A stretch of DNA of 6,322 nt from UBA6022 sp036382575 (GCA_036382575.1 DASVHL010000056.1:1-6322); one strand, 5' to 3'; positions 1-5,800 are shown, counted from the stretch's first letter. A program made the numbers and translations. Notes: generated by a model from the letters alone, not told the origin.

Positions 1-829
1 TCATGCCTTCAGCAGCGACGACAGTACTTGTATCAACATTCTCTTGGCGAAGGTATTCAAAAGAGTCTTTACCAGGCTGATCGTCACCCAGAAAAGCCAT
101 CAATCCAGCGTTAAGGCCAAGCCGGCTAAATGATACGGCCGCATTTGGCGAAGGCCCAACTGCCTGAACAATTTCAACACTATCGTATGGTGGCTTTGAG
201 CCAAATGGCAAACTCAAACGCTTGCTACCATCCGGATCAGTATCAATACGTGCTTCATCTTCGCGTAGTTTAATAAATGCATCAGTAAAGATATCACCGA
301 TTGCTAAAATATATGGTTGTTCCATGGTCGCGTCTGACTCCTTTGTTTGTTTCTGATTATGTTTAGATTCATTGTACCATAACTGAGGTAGACCAGCATG
401 TTCAACAAATTCCTGAACAGCTCGCTCGTCAGTGCGCTCATGATCACTATAGCGACGAACTAGCTCGTCACGGAGACTGGCTTGCATATGGACCGTCGCC
501 TGTTGATCCGACGGCTTATCGCGATTATCCGCAACGTCGCTAGAATTAAATGACACGATCCGGCCGTTAAACGATAGACCTACATACTCTGTTTCGCTAA
601 AAAGTTTAGCATTATCAGCGTTAGCTTTTAACGCATTCTGAAGCTCCACCATCGTAGTATCGGCCGGATCGAGTCCAATCTGTCGCATCACGTGATGTGC
701 GCGTGAAATAATGTCACTGATCAAGCGTACGTCAACACTTGAATGACCAGCTGCCTTTTCTAGTTGACGTAAGGCCGTCGTGAATAGCGGCTCTTTTGCC
801 TGTAATAGATCTTGTAAAAATTTTGCCAT
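1..829 (-). CDS. PfkB-family carbohydrate kinase with an unrecognised N-terminal extension (partial, C-terminus beyond left edge)
   Basis: One open frame runs from ATG at 829 to the window edge (276 codons visible) with no stop. Residues 169-276, starting MEQPYILAIGDIFTDAF, resemble the N-terminal half of ribokinase/PfkB-fold kinases, which phosphorylate sugars or nucleosides with ATP in the cytoplasm. The glycine motif that normally reads GGNxxNVA is here VGPSPNAAVSFSRLG, followed by a typical GDDxxG segment. The C-terminal GAGD catalytic motif lies outside the window. Residues 1-168 match no family I recognise: mainly predicted helix (about 1-75, containing GLDPADTT), a short strand-like part (EYVGLSFNGRIVSF), more helix (about 100-147), then a polar linker rich in K, Q, N and E. 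ATG 829 has only a weak AAAAGA upstream. An alternative start is ATG 325, with a better ribosome-binding motif. The gene follows another PfkB kinase after 48 bases. Substrate unknown; PfkB fold fairly sure. Confidence 0.8.
   Translation of the reverse strand, partial: MAKFLQDLLQAKEPLFTTALRQLEKAAGHSSVDVRLISDIISRAHHVMRQIGLDPADTTMVELQNALKANADNAKLFSETEYVGLSFNGRIVSFNSSDVADNRDKPSDQQATVHMQASLRDELVRRYSDHERTDERAVQEFVEHAGLPQLWYNESKHNQKQTKESDATMEQPYILAIGDIFTDAFIKLREDEARIDTDPDGSKRLSLPFGSKPPYDSVEIVQAVGPSPNAAVSFSRLGLNAGLMAFLGDDQPGKDSFEYLRQENVDTSTVVAAEGM
337..344 (-). promoter_or_regulatory. Internal Shine-Dalgarno-like AAAGGAGT before ATG 325
   Basis: On the minus strand AAAGGAGT occurs 12 bases before the in-frame ATG at 325, exactly where the extension ends and the PfkB domain begins. 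The spacer is longer than the optimum of 5-9 bases. It could allow a second, shorter kinase product to be made from the same frame, or ATG 325 could be the true kinase start with the upstream part being a separate reading that happens to remain open. The motif also encodes linker residues, so chance is possible. Confidence 0.35.
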
Positions 830-849
830 TCTTTTAGCCCACTTTCTAT

Positions 850-862
850 CTGTTAGAAACAG
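850..862. promoter_or_regulatory. Short inverted repeat CTGTT-AGA-AACAG, possible operator
   Basis: A perfect 5-base inverted repeat with a 3-base centre overlaps the downstream edge of the candidate -10 element and the expected transcription start. It could be a small operator, or simply a weak hairpin in the leader. No T-run follows in either useful position, so it is not a terminator. Short arms make chance occurrence plausible. Confidence 0.25.
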
Positions 863-869
863 TATATCA
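861..869 (-). promoter_or_regulatory. Candidate extended -10 promoter for the second PfkB-type kinase
   Basis: Minus-strand TGATATACT (869-861) fits the extended -10 pattern TGnTATAAT with one mismatch. No good -35 was found 16-18 bases upstream, which is compatible with extended -10 promoters. It would start transcription near 854, leaving a leader of about 25 bases before ATG 829. It lies in the only gap of more than 10 bases between rpiB and the left edge. Read-through from the upstream operon is also likely, as no terminator is visible here. Confidence 0.4.
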
Positions 870-877
870 TGGTTATG

Positions 878-1849
878 CTAAAATGGCTTTTCAGACAGTG
901 GCATCTCGTGTAGTTTCACATTCGCATGCAGAATGCCCGCCTTGGCGCCGATCTTGGTCACGACAGATGTTGAATTGGCACTCGCAAAAAGAATCGAATC
1001 TTTAAGAGATTTGCCTTGCGCCCATTGCGACAAGAAGCCTGACGCAAAAGCATCACCAGCACCAGTACGGTCAATCACCTTAACATCTTCGTACATACCA
1101 GCACGAACGATCGTCTTGCCGTCGCTGGCAACAACGCCATTAGGACCATCGCTTACGATGATGACAGGTACATAGTGCAGACCATGACGAACGAGCTCTT
1201 CAAGTGTTTCACCTTCAACGAGCTGTTGCATCTCTTCTTTGTTAACGCAAAGGATATCCACACTCTCTAGAAGTGCTTTTAATTTCGCTGGGTCAGCCAG
1301 CTCCGGACCAGCTGGGTTTAACATCACCTTAGTGTTTGATTTTTCCGCATGATCAATCACACTACGCAGCAACTCGGTACCACCGTCGGCGAGTGAGCTT
1401 GGGTACACCCAATCAGCATCAGCAATCGCATCAAGATCTAAATCAGTACCTTTTTTGTCAGTCGATACACCGCGGTGATTTAAAATAGTACGTTCACCAT
1501 TGGTCGCGATTAGAATAGTAGAATAGCCGGCTTGATAATGATCACGTCGTATAACCCGATCGGTCGCGACCCCTTCGTCATCTAGGTCGCGCAGGACCGT
1601 TTCTGATGCCGGATCATGACCGAGTGGCCACATATATTCAACATGAAGTCCTTGGCGCGCCAGAGTAACTGCCACGTTACTAGCGTTACCGCCAGTTGCG
1701 AAGGTGACTTCACTGACTTCCATTTTGACGCCCAGTGGTAAGTGCGTATACGCAATTTTACCCTCTGTATGCGGATCGAATTCATTACTATTCAAAAAAA
1801 CGTCTTGTGTCGCTTTGCCGATACAAAGAACGCGTGGTACTGCTGCCAT
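878..1849 (-). CDS. PfkB-family (ribokinase-like) carbohydrate kinase
   Basis: A complete 323-residue protein, the usual length for the ribokinase/PfkB superfamily, expected to transfer the ATP gamma-phosphate to a sugar, sugar phosphate or nucleoside in the cytoplasm. Visible motifs: start of the Rossmann-like core VLCIGKATQDVF (7-18); first PfkB signature GGNASNVAV (53-61); NPAG near 177; NKEEM, matching the ribokinase NxxE region; second signature DRTGAGDAFASGF (260-272), with Asp266 the expected catalytic base. The GGNASNVA and NKEE motifs look more like ribokinase/fructokinase/adenosine-kinase relatives than like E. coli PfkB or FruK, but substrate cannot be read from sequence. ATG 1849 lies 2 bases after the aldolase stop, and GGG just upstream is a weak ribosome site, so translation is probably coupled. 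Next to an aldolase and pentose phosphate enzymes, it may act on ribose or fructose-6-phosphate (inference). Ends with TAG. Confidence 0.93.
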   Translation of the reverse strand: MAAVPRVLCIGKATQDVFLNSNEFDPHTEGKIAYTHLPLGVKMEVSEVTFATGGNASNVAVTLARQGLHVEYMWPLGHDPASETVLRDLDDEGVATDRVIRRDHYQAGYSTILIATNGERTILNHRGVSTDKKGTDLDLDAIADADWVYPSSLADGGTELLRSVIDHAEKSNTKVMLNPAGPELADPAKLKALLESVDILCVNKEEMQQLVEGETLEELVRHGLHYVPVIIVSDGPNGVVASDGKTIVRAGMYEDVKVIDRTGAGDAFASGFLSQWAQGKSLKDSILFASANSTSVVTKIGAKAGILHANVKLHEMPLSEKPF

Positions 1850-1851
1850 CG

Positions 1852-2763
1852 TTACCCAACAGCCTTTCCGGCGCTACCAAATGCATTGATTTTTTCTTCA
1901 ACGACTTTCTGAACTTCACCATATACTTCTGGCATTAGTTTGACAACCGCGTATTCATCAGGGTTATCTGCAAGTACCTTTTCTAGTGTCTTACGAAAGA
2001 CATAACGCATATCGCTATTAATGTTGATCTTGCTGACACCGATTCGTGCCGCCTCTTCAAAGAAATGAAGTGGCGTGCCGCTACCACCATGCAGACTGAT
2101 CTGGCAATCAATCGAATCACGAATACGTTGCAACAACGCTAGATCAAGTTCTTTTGGTACTGGGTACTTACCATGCAAATTACCTACTGCAGCAGCATAG
2201 GTATCGATGCCAGTTGCTTCTACAAATGCCTTGGTACCTTCTGGCGTACTGAAAGTCTTTTTAATTTCTTGATAGTCAATATCTTCTTTATGGACATTTG
2301 ATGAACCGCCAAAGTAATGCGGCTCAGACTCTACCAGAGCACCAGTAAACTTAGCGTAGTCAACAACCTCTTTAGTCTTAGCTATAATCTCTTCAGTCGT
2401 AGCGTCGTGATTTGCCTGTGAGATATCGATGTGAATAAATTCAAAGCCAGCGTCAATCGCACGCTTACAATCCTCGACTGTTGGACTGTGATCAAGGTTG
2501 ATGTACATCTCGATACCATATTCAGCACGGTAGTTATCAACCATGTCGCGAATGTTTTCAAGGCCAAGTGCTTTTACTTCACCGTCACTTACTTCAACAA
2601 GTACAGGTGCATTGAGTTTCTGAGCAGCCTTTGCTACCGCAATCAACGTTTCTTGGTTATCGATATTAAACGCACCGACAGCAAATCCTTGGCTACGGCT
2701 GCGCTGCATCAAATGCCGTGCTCGAATAGTATTGTCACGAATTTCTTTAATAGTCAGTCCCAT
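1852..2763 (-). CDS. fba: Class II (zinc-dependent) fructose-bisphosphate-type aldolase
   Basis: A 303-residue class II aldolase, similar in length to class IIb members. The family reversibly cleaves fructose-1,6-bisphosphate (or tagatose-1,6-bisphosphate) into dihydroxyacetone phosphate and glyceraldehyde-3-phosphate. Visible motifs in order: GAFNIDNQET (30-39); NLDHS, with Asp91 as expected catalytic acid/base and His92 as zinc ligand; FIHIDIS (109-115); VESEPHYFGG (144-153), with a Glu of the second metal region; AVGNLHGKYP with zinc ligand His197; SLHGGSGTP with zinc ligand His225; KININSD (245-251), the phosphate-binding strand. All three zinc histidines are present. The NLDHS and DIS variants differ from the common HLDHG and DGS, so a different ketose bisphosphate as substrate is possible. 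The start ATG 2763 follows the transketolase stop by 9 bases and has a G-rich ribosome site (AAGGGGG, 4 bases away). Ends with TAA, 2 bases before the next kinase. Confidence 0.95.
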   Translation of the reverse strand: MGLTIKEIRDNTIRARHLMQRSRSQGFAVGAFNIDNQETLIAVAKAAQKLNAPVLVEVSDGEVKALGLENIRDMVDNYRAEYGIEMYINLDHSPTVEDCKRAIDAGFEFIHIDISQANHDATTEEIIAKTKEVVDYAKFTGALVESEPHYFGGSSNVHKEDIDYQEIKKTFSTPEGTKAFVEATGIDTYAAAVGNLHGKYPVPKELDLALLQRIRDSIDCQISLHGGSGTPLHFFEEAARIGVSKININSDMRYVFRKTLEKVLADNPDEYAVVKLMPEVYGEVQKVVEEKINAFGSAGKAVG

Positions 2764-2772
2764 AATTCCCCC

Positions 2773-3768
2773 TTAAAATCCTTGATGGTAGCGTGGTACG
2801 TCGTCAACAAACTGCTTTACGCGCTTGGCGATTGATTTACCATCTAGTTTAAAATGCGCAATTAATTCAGCCGGTGCACCGCTTTCACCAAATCGATCTT
2901 GCATACCAAGTCGCAGTAATGGCGTTGGCAACTGATCACCAAATAATTCAGCGACAGCACCACCAAACCCACCAGCCACTTGAGCTTCCTCAGCAGTGAC
3001 AGCACGACCAGTCTTGCGTACACTGGCGAGAATCGTATCATTATCGAGAGGTTTAATCGTTGGAACATGCAGGACCTCAGCCTGAATATGATGCTCTTCT
3101 AAAATCTTAGCCGCTGCTAGTAGCTGATACGTCATAGCGCCAGTTCCGAGCAACGTAATGTCGTGACCTTCGCGTAATACGTAGGCTTTGCCTACTTCAA
3201 ATGGTGACTCCTCAGTACTAAAGATCGGTGTTTTATCACGAGCGAGACGCATGTATGATGGTTTGCCATTTTCAGCAATTGCCCTTGTCGCTTTTTCAGC
3301 CTCGATACTGTCACCAGGGGCTAATACTACCATATTAGGCAACACACGCATCAATGCTATGTCTTCGAGCATCTGATGAGTTGCGCCGTCAGGGCCAACA
3401 CTAATGCCAGCGTGTGAGCCGATTACTTTTACCGGCATGTCATTCAATGTAATAGTAGTGCGGATCTGCTCCCAGTTACGCCCAGGACTAAATGCCGCGT
3501 AGCTACTAGTGAACGGAATCTTGCCCGCACGAGCCATGCCGCTCGCAACAGTGACAAGGTTTTGCTCAGCGACACCGATCTCTACGAAACGATTCGGAAA
3601 TGCTTCTTTAAATAAGTGCATTTGTGTACTTTCAGTCAGGTCAGCACAAAGCGCAACAACCGCTTCATTTGCTTCGCCAGCCGCTTTTAAACCACGTCCA
3701 AAACCAGCACGAATCGGCTCCATTTTAACATCGTCATTATATACATCAGGGTTTAATGGATAATGCAT
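2773..3768 (-). CDS. tktB: Transketolase, C-terminal subunit (pyrimidine-binding and C-terminal domains)
   Basis: This 331-residue protein is the second half of a split transketolase. Residues about 15-180 form the thiamine diphosphate pyrimidine-binding domain: VEIGVAEQN (62-70) supplies the catalytic Glu68 that activates the cofactor, FTSSYAAFSPGRNWEQIR (86-103) is the typical helix region, and HAGISVGPDGATHQ (119-132) holds His131, equivalent to the substrate-binding His481 of yeast transketolase. Residues about 195-315 are the C-terminal transketolase domain, with LGTGAMTYQLLAAA and PTIKPLD. The GVAEQN form is also seen in related DXP synthases, but gene order and the separate N-terminal partner favour transketolase. 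ATG 3768 overlaps the N-subunit stop (TAATG), with AGGAG 10 bases upstream, so the two are almost certainly co-translated and form one enzyme. The symbol follows the usage for split transketolases. Ends with TAA. Confidence 0.94.
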   Translation of the reverse strand: MHYPLNPDVYNDDVKMEPIRAGFGRGLKAAGEANEAVVALCADLTESTQMHLFKEAFPNRFVEIGVAEQNLVTVASGMARAGKIPFTSSYAAFSPGRNWEQIRTTITLNDMPVKVIGSHAGISVGPDGATHQMLEDIALMRVLPNMVVLAPGDSIEAEKATRAIAENGKPSYMRLARDKTPIFSTEESPFEVGKAYVLREGHDITLLGTGAMTYQLLAAAKILEEHHIQAEVLHVPTIKPLDNDTILASVRKTGRAVTAEEAQVAGGFGGAVAELFGDQLPTPLLRLGMQDRFGESGAPAELIAHFKLDGKSIAKRVKQFVDDVPRYHQGF

Positions 3769-4628
3769 TATTGGTGCTCTCCTGTAATCTTACCGTCAAG
3801 TGTACGGAGTTTATGCAGCGCTTCTTTGGCCTGTTCTTTATTTGGTGGAACACCGTGCCATTTGTAGTCATATTCCATAAAATCGACACCCTTACCTGGA
3901 ATGGTATGTGAAATAATCACGCTTGGCTTATTTGAAATAGCGCGTGCCATACTGGCAGCATCAATCACACTTTCGATGTTGTGACCATCGATTTCTTGCA
4001 CATGCCAGCCAAATGACTCCCATTTACCACGAAGGTTTTCGAGCGGCATAACATCATCAGTTGAACCATCAATTTGAATGTTATTACGATCGATAAAGAC
4101 AATCAGTTGTGACAGTTTGTATTTGCCAGCAAACATCGCTGCTTCCCAAATATTGCCTTCGTCCAGCTCACCGTCACCAGTAACGACATACACCCAACGG
4201 TGCTTACTATCGTCGATATACTGCAAGCTATAGGCGTAGCCAGCTGCCTGTGACAGACCACTACCTAGTGGTCCACTGGTATTTTCAAGACCAGGTAGTT
4301 TCGTGCGCTCAGGGTGACCTTGCAGACGACTACCAAGCTTACGAAGTGTCTTTAGCTCGTCTACATCAAAATAGCCACGTTCAGCCATGGCGGCATACTG
4401 GACCGGAACCGTGTGTCCATTACTCAGGAAGAACATGTCACGATCGGCCCACTCTGGGTTGGCCGGATCAATGTTCATAATATTAAAATAAAGTGCCGTA
4501 ATAATATCGGCTAGCCCCAGCGGACCCGCGCTATGTCCACTACCTGCCGCTTCGAGCATACGAATGATATCCTGACGAACATCATTCGCTTTTTTCTCAA
4601 GCTGCGTGATTGTTAATTGCCCACTCAC
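3768..4628 (-). CDS. tktA: Transketolase, N-terminal subunit (pyrophosphate-binding domain)
   Basis: A 286-residue N-terminal half of a split transketolase, which moves two-carbon ketol units between sugar phosphates using thiamine diphosphate and a divalent metal. Signature residues: GSGHSAGPLG with His32; LSNGHTVP with His72; LQGHPE with His105; TSGPLGSGLSQAAG (117-130); the cofactor motif GDGELDEGN (151-159) through NN at 182-183, binding metal and diphosphate; KGVDFMEYDYKWHG with His259. These correspond to yeast His30, His69, His103 and probably His263, so the active site looks intact. The start is GTG at 4628: a GGAGT site lies 9 bases upstream, and the first downstream ATG (residue 24) would cut into the conserved fold. 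It begins 2 bases after the rpe stop and ends in a TAATG overlap with the C-terminal subunit. The catalytic Glu is supplied by that partner, so neither protein should work alone. Confidence 0.95.
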   Translation of the reverse strand: MSGQLTITQLEKKANDVRQDIIRMLEAAGSGHSAGPLGLADIITALYFNIMNIDPANPEWADRDMFFLSNGHTVPVQYAAMAERGYFDVDELKTLRKLGSRLQGHPERTKLPGLENTSGPLGSGLSQAAGYAYSLQYIDDSKHRWVYVVTGDGELDEGNIWEAAMFAGKYKLSQLIVFIDRNNIQIDGSTDDVMPLENLRGKWESFGWHVQEIDGHNIESVIDAASMARAISNKPSVIISHTIPGKGVDFMEYDYKWHGVPPNKEQAKEALHKLRTLDGKITGEHQ

Positions 4629-4630
4629 TA

Positions 4631-5275
4631 TTAAATCACTCCGTGCTTATTAATTTCACTTACCAGTGTAGCATAAACACTTTTCGGGTCTTCAGCACCC
4701 GCAAGCGTTTGACCAACATTTAGTACATCAACGCCGCCCTGAGCCAAGCTAAATGCATTCTCGACATTTACGCCACCATCCCAGCCGATTTCAACATCTT
4801 GGCGGATAGCTCGCACTAAACGAACTTTCTCAAGCTGCATCAAACTTGCAGTGCCACCATATTTACCCAACTCGCCGCTAAAGATCATGACATGATCAGC
4901 GGCTTGAATCGCCGCAGCAACAGTACTAGGGACGGTAGATTTTAGTAGTGCAATACCCGCTTTAATATCCGCAGCCTTCACACGCGCAAGAATTGGAAGA
5001 ATATCCTCTTGAGTTTCAACATGAAAGATAATCATGTTCGGCTTTAGATTGATCAGTGTTTCTAGATGATCACTTGGGCGCGCCACCATTGCATGAATAT
5101 CAACTGCCCATTCTTGCGGCCACCACACTTGAGCCGCCGCGATAGTAAAACTCGGCGCAAACTCACCATCGCTAATATCAACATGAACTCGTTCAGTGAA
5201 TCCATGTAAGCGTTCAACCTGAGCTTTATAATCATCTGGGGTTTCAGCTAAAATTGCTGGTGCAATCACACTCAT
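4631..5275 (-). CDS. rpe: Ribulose-phosphate 3-epimerase (divergent)
   Basis: A 214-residue TIM-barrel protein, near the usual 215-230, that should interconvert ribulose-5-phosphate and xylulose-5-phosphate. All four residues expected to bind the catalytic metal are visible: His31 and Asp33 in VHVDISDGEFAPS, His61 in DIHAMVARP, and Asp166 in GWDGGVN (Asp33 and Asp166 are also the acid/base pair). The start PAILAE replaces the usual PSILSAD, so the substrate-binding serine is Ala7. The family methionine in VDVMDGHF is Ser35. The normally strong MSVNPGFGGQ loop is replaced by MIFSGELGKYGG (130-141). It is therefore a divergent member, and another sugar-phosphate isomerase activity cannot be excluded, but the neighbours (rpiB, transketolase) support Rpe. 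ATG 5275 lies 2 bases after the rpiB stop, with GAGGT 6 bases upstream. Ends with TAA. Confidence 0.88.
   Translation of the reverse strand: MSVIAPAILAETPDDYKAQVERLHGFTERVHVDISDGEFAPSFTIAAAQVWWPQEWAVDIHAMVARPSDHLETLINLKPNMIIFHVETQEDILPILARVKAADIKAGIALLKSTVPSTVAAAIQAADHVMIFSGELGKYGGTASLMQLEKVRLVRAIRQDVEIGWDGGVNVENAFSLAQGGVDVLNVGQTLAGAEDPKSVYATLVSEINKHGVI
4638..4642 (-). promoter_or_regulatory. Shine-Dalgarno GGAGT that selects the GTG start of the transketolase N-subunit
   Basis: Minus-strand GGAGT lies 9 bases before GTG 4628, inside the last codons of rpe. No in-frame ATG lies close by, so this site supports the unusual GTG start. All other starts in the operon after rpiB are ATG. Confidence 0.6.
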
Positions 5276-5277
5276 TT

Positions 5278-5727
5278 CTATACCTCATCAATCTGTGCAT
5301 TACGGCGCTTGTAGCGTGGAGCGTCGGCATATGGTGTTGTTAGCCACGTATCAATAATATCTTTCCAGGCCTTGTCATCATCGGCAAGTACCCGTGACGG
5401 CAAACACAGCACATTACTGTCATTGTCATTGCGTGTCATTTTAGCTTCGTAAGCATCCCAGATAACACTGGCCCGGATTCCGCGGAATCGATTAGCTGCC
5501 ATTGCCATACCTTGGCCACCACCACAGATGAGGATAGCTCGTGCATCATGCGCTGGATCACTCAAGACTTTGTGCGCCGCTGCATGGGCAAATTCTGGAA
5601 AGTCGTCATTTGGATCTAATTCAGTATCACCGATGTCTTCGGCATCATATTTGCGGTCTTTTAAATATGCGAGAACCGCTGTTTTCATAGCGAATCCTTG
5701 ATGATCCGCGCCTAGATATATCTTCAT
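5278..5727 (-). CDS. rpiB: Ribose-5-phosphate isomerase B (RpiB/LacAB family)
   Basis: A 149-residue protein, the typical family length, that interconverts ribose-5-phosphate and ribulose-5-phosphate. Motifs: KIYLGADHQGFAMK (2-15), with Asp8/His9 for substrate binding; DFPEFAH (42-48); LICGGGQGMAMAANRFRGIRA (66-86), with Cys68 in the place of the catalytic base of E. coli RpiB (Cys66) and the anion-hole glycines; WDAYEAKMTRNDNDSNVLCLPSRVL (90-114). In most RpiB proteins the last segment reads RxHNDANVL; here the histidine, assigned to sugar ring opening in E. coli (His99), is Asp101. C-terminal arginines in APRYKRRN could bind phosphate. It is the first gene of the operon. No Shine-Dalgarno precedes ATG 5727; a -10 element ends six bases before it, which predicts leaderless translation. 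LacA/LacB-like galactose-6-phosphate isomerase is less likely, since only a single gene is present, beside rpe. Ends with TAG. Confidence 0.93.
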   Translation of the reverse strand: MKIYLGADHQGFAMKTAVLAYLKDRKYDAEDIGDTELDPNDDFPEFAHAAAHKVLSDPAHDARAILICGGGQGMAMAANRFRGIRASVIWDAYEAKMTRNDNDSNVLCLPSRVLADDDKAWKDIIDTWLTTPYADAPRYKRRNAQIDEV

Positions 5728-5733
5728 GACTTT

Positions 5734-5762
5734 AGTATAAGCATTTTACCCGTAAAACAAAA
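5734..5762 (-). promoter_or_regulatory. Promoter of the rpiB-rpe-tkt-fba-pfkB operon
   Basis: The -10 hexamer TATACT lies at 5739-5734 on the minus strand. Six bases (AAAGTC) separate it from ATG 5727, so transcription should start on or next to the A of the start codon. The -35 is weak: TTTTGT at 5762-5757 with a 17-base spacer, or TTGTTT at 5760-5755 with 15. The promoter begins inside the T-tract of the GAPDH terminator, which marks a clean transcription-unit boundary. Confidence 0.6.
5744..5757. promoter_or_regulatory. Perfect inverted repeat TTTTAC-CC-GTAAAA, candidate operator
   Basis: Six-base perfect arms with a two-base centre sit in the spacer between the possible -35 and -10 elements of the operon promoter. 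This is a classical place for a repressor of helix-turn-helix type to block RNA polymerase. It might equally form part of the terminator tail by chance, since the region is A/T rich. No regulator gene is in the window, and I do not recognise the motif as belonging to a named family. Confidence 0.4.
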
Positions 5763-5791
5763 GAACCTCGCGATGTTTTGCGAGGTTCTTT
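5753..5791 (-). terminator. Intrinsic terminator downstream of GAPDH
   Basis: A 12-base perfect stem (5780-5791 paired with 5760-5771), GC-rich at its closing end, with an 8-base loop, is followed on the minus strand by TTTTGTTTTA overlapping the stem end. It starts 9 bases after the GAPDH stop. It separates the GAPDH transcript from the rpiB operon. The plus-strand reading (stem followed by GAATTTTT) is weaker, and no plus-strand gene needs it. Confidence 0.9.
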
Positions 5792-5800
5792 GAATTTTTA

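Noticed and set aside
850..862. The inverted repeat as an intrinsic terminator after the first PfkB kinase
   Set aside because: The stem is only 5 bases and no T-run follows it on the minus strand.
933..1175. Plus-strand open frame of 80 codons, and similar short plus-strand frames at 3188-3376, 3509-3763, 4250-4480 and 6090-6272
   Set aside because: All are shadows inside strongly conserved minus-strand enzymes, with no independent evidence of coding.
2431..2835. Plus-strand open frame of 134 codons
   Set aside because: It lies antisense to the intact aldolase and transketolase genes, and its translation shows no recognisable motif.
3768..4628. Pyruvate dehydrogenase E1 or DXP synthase in place of transketolase
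   Set aside because: The histidine set (32, 72, 105, 259) and TSGPLGSGLSQAAG match transketolase, and the neighbours are pentose phosphate genes.
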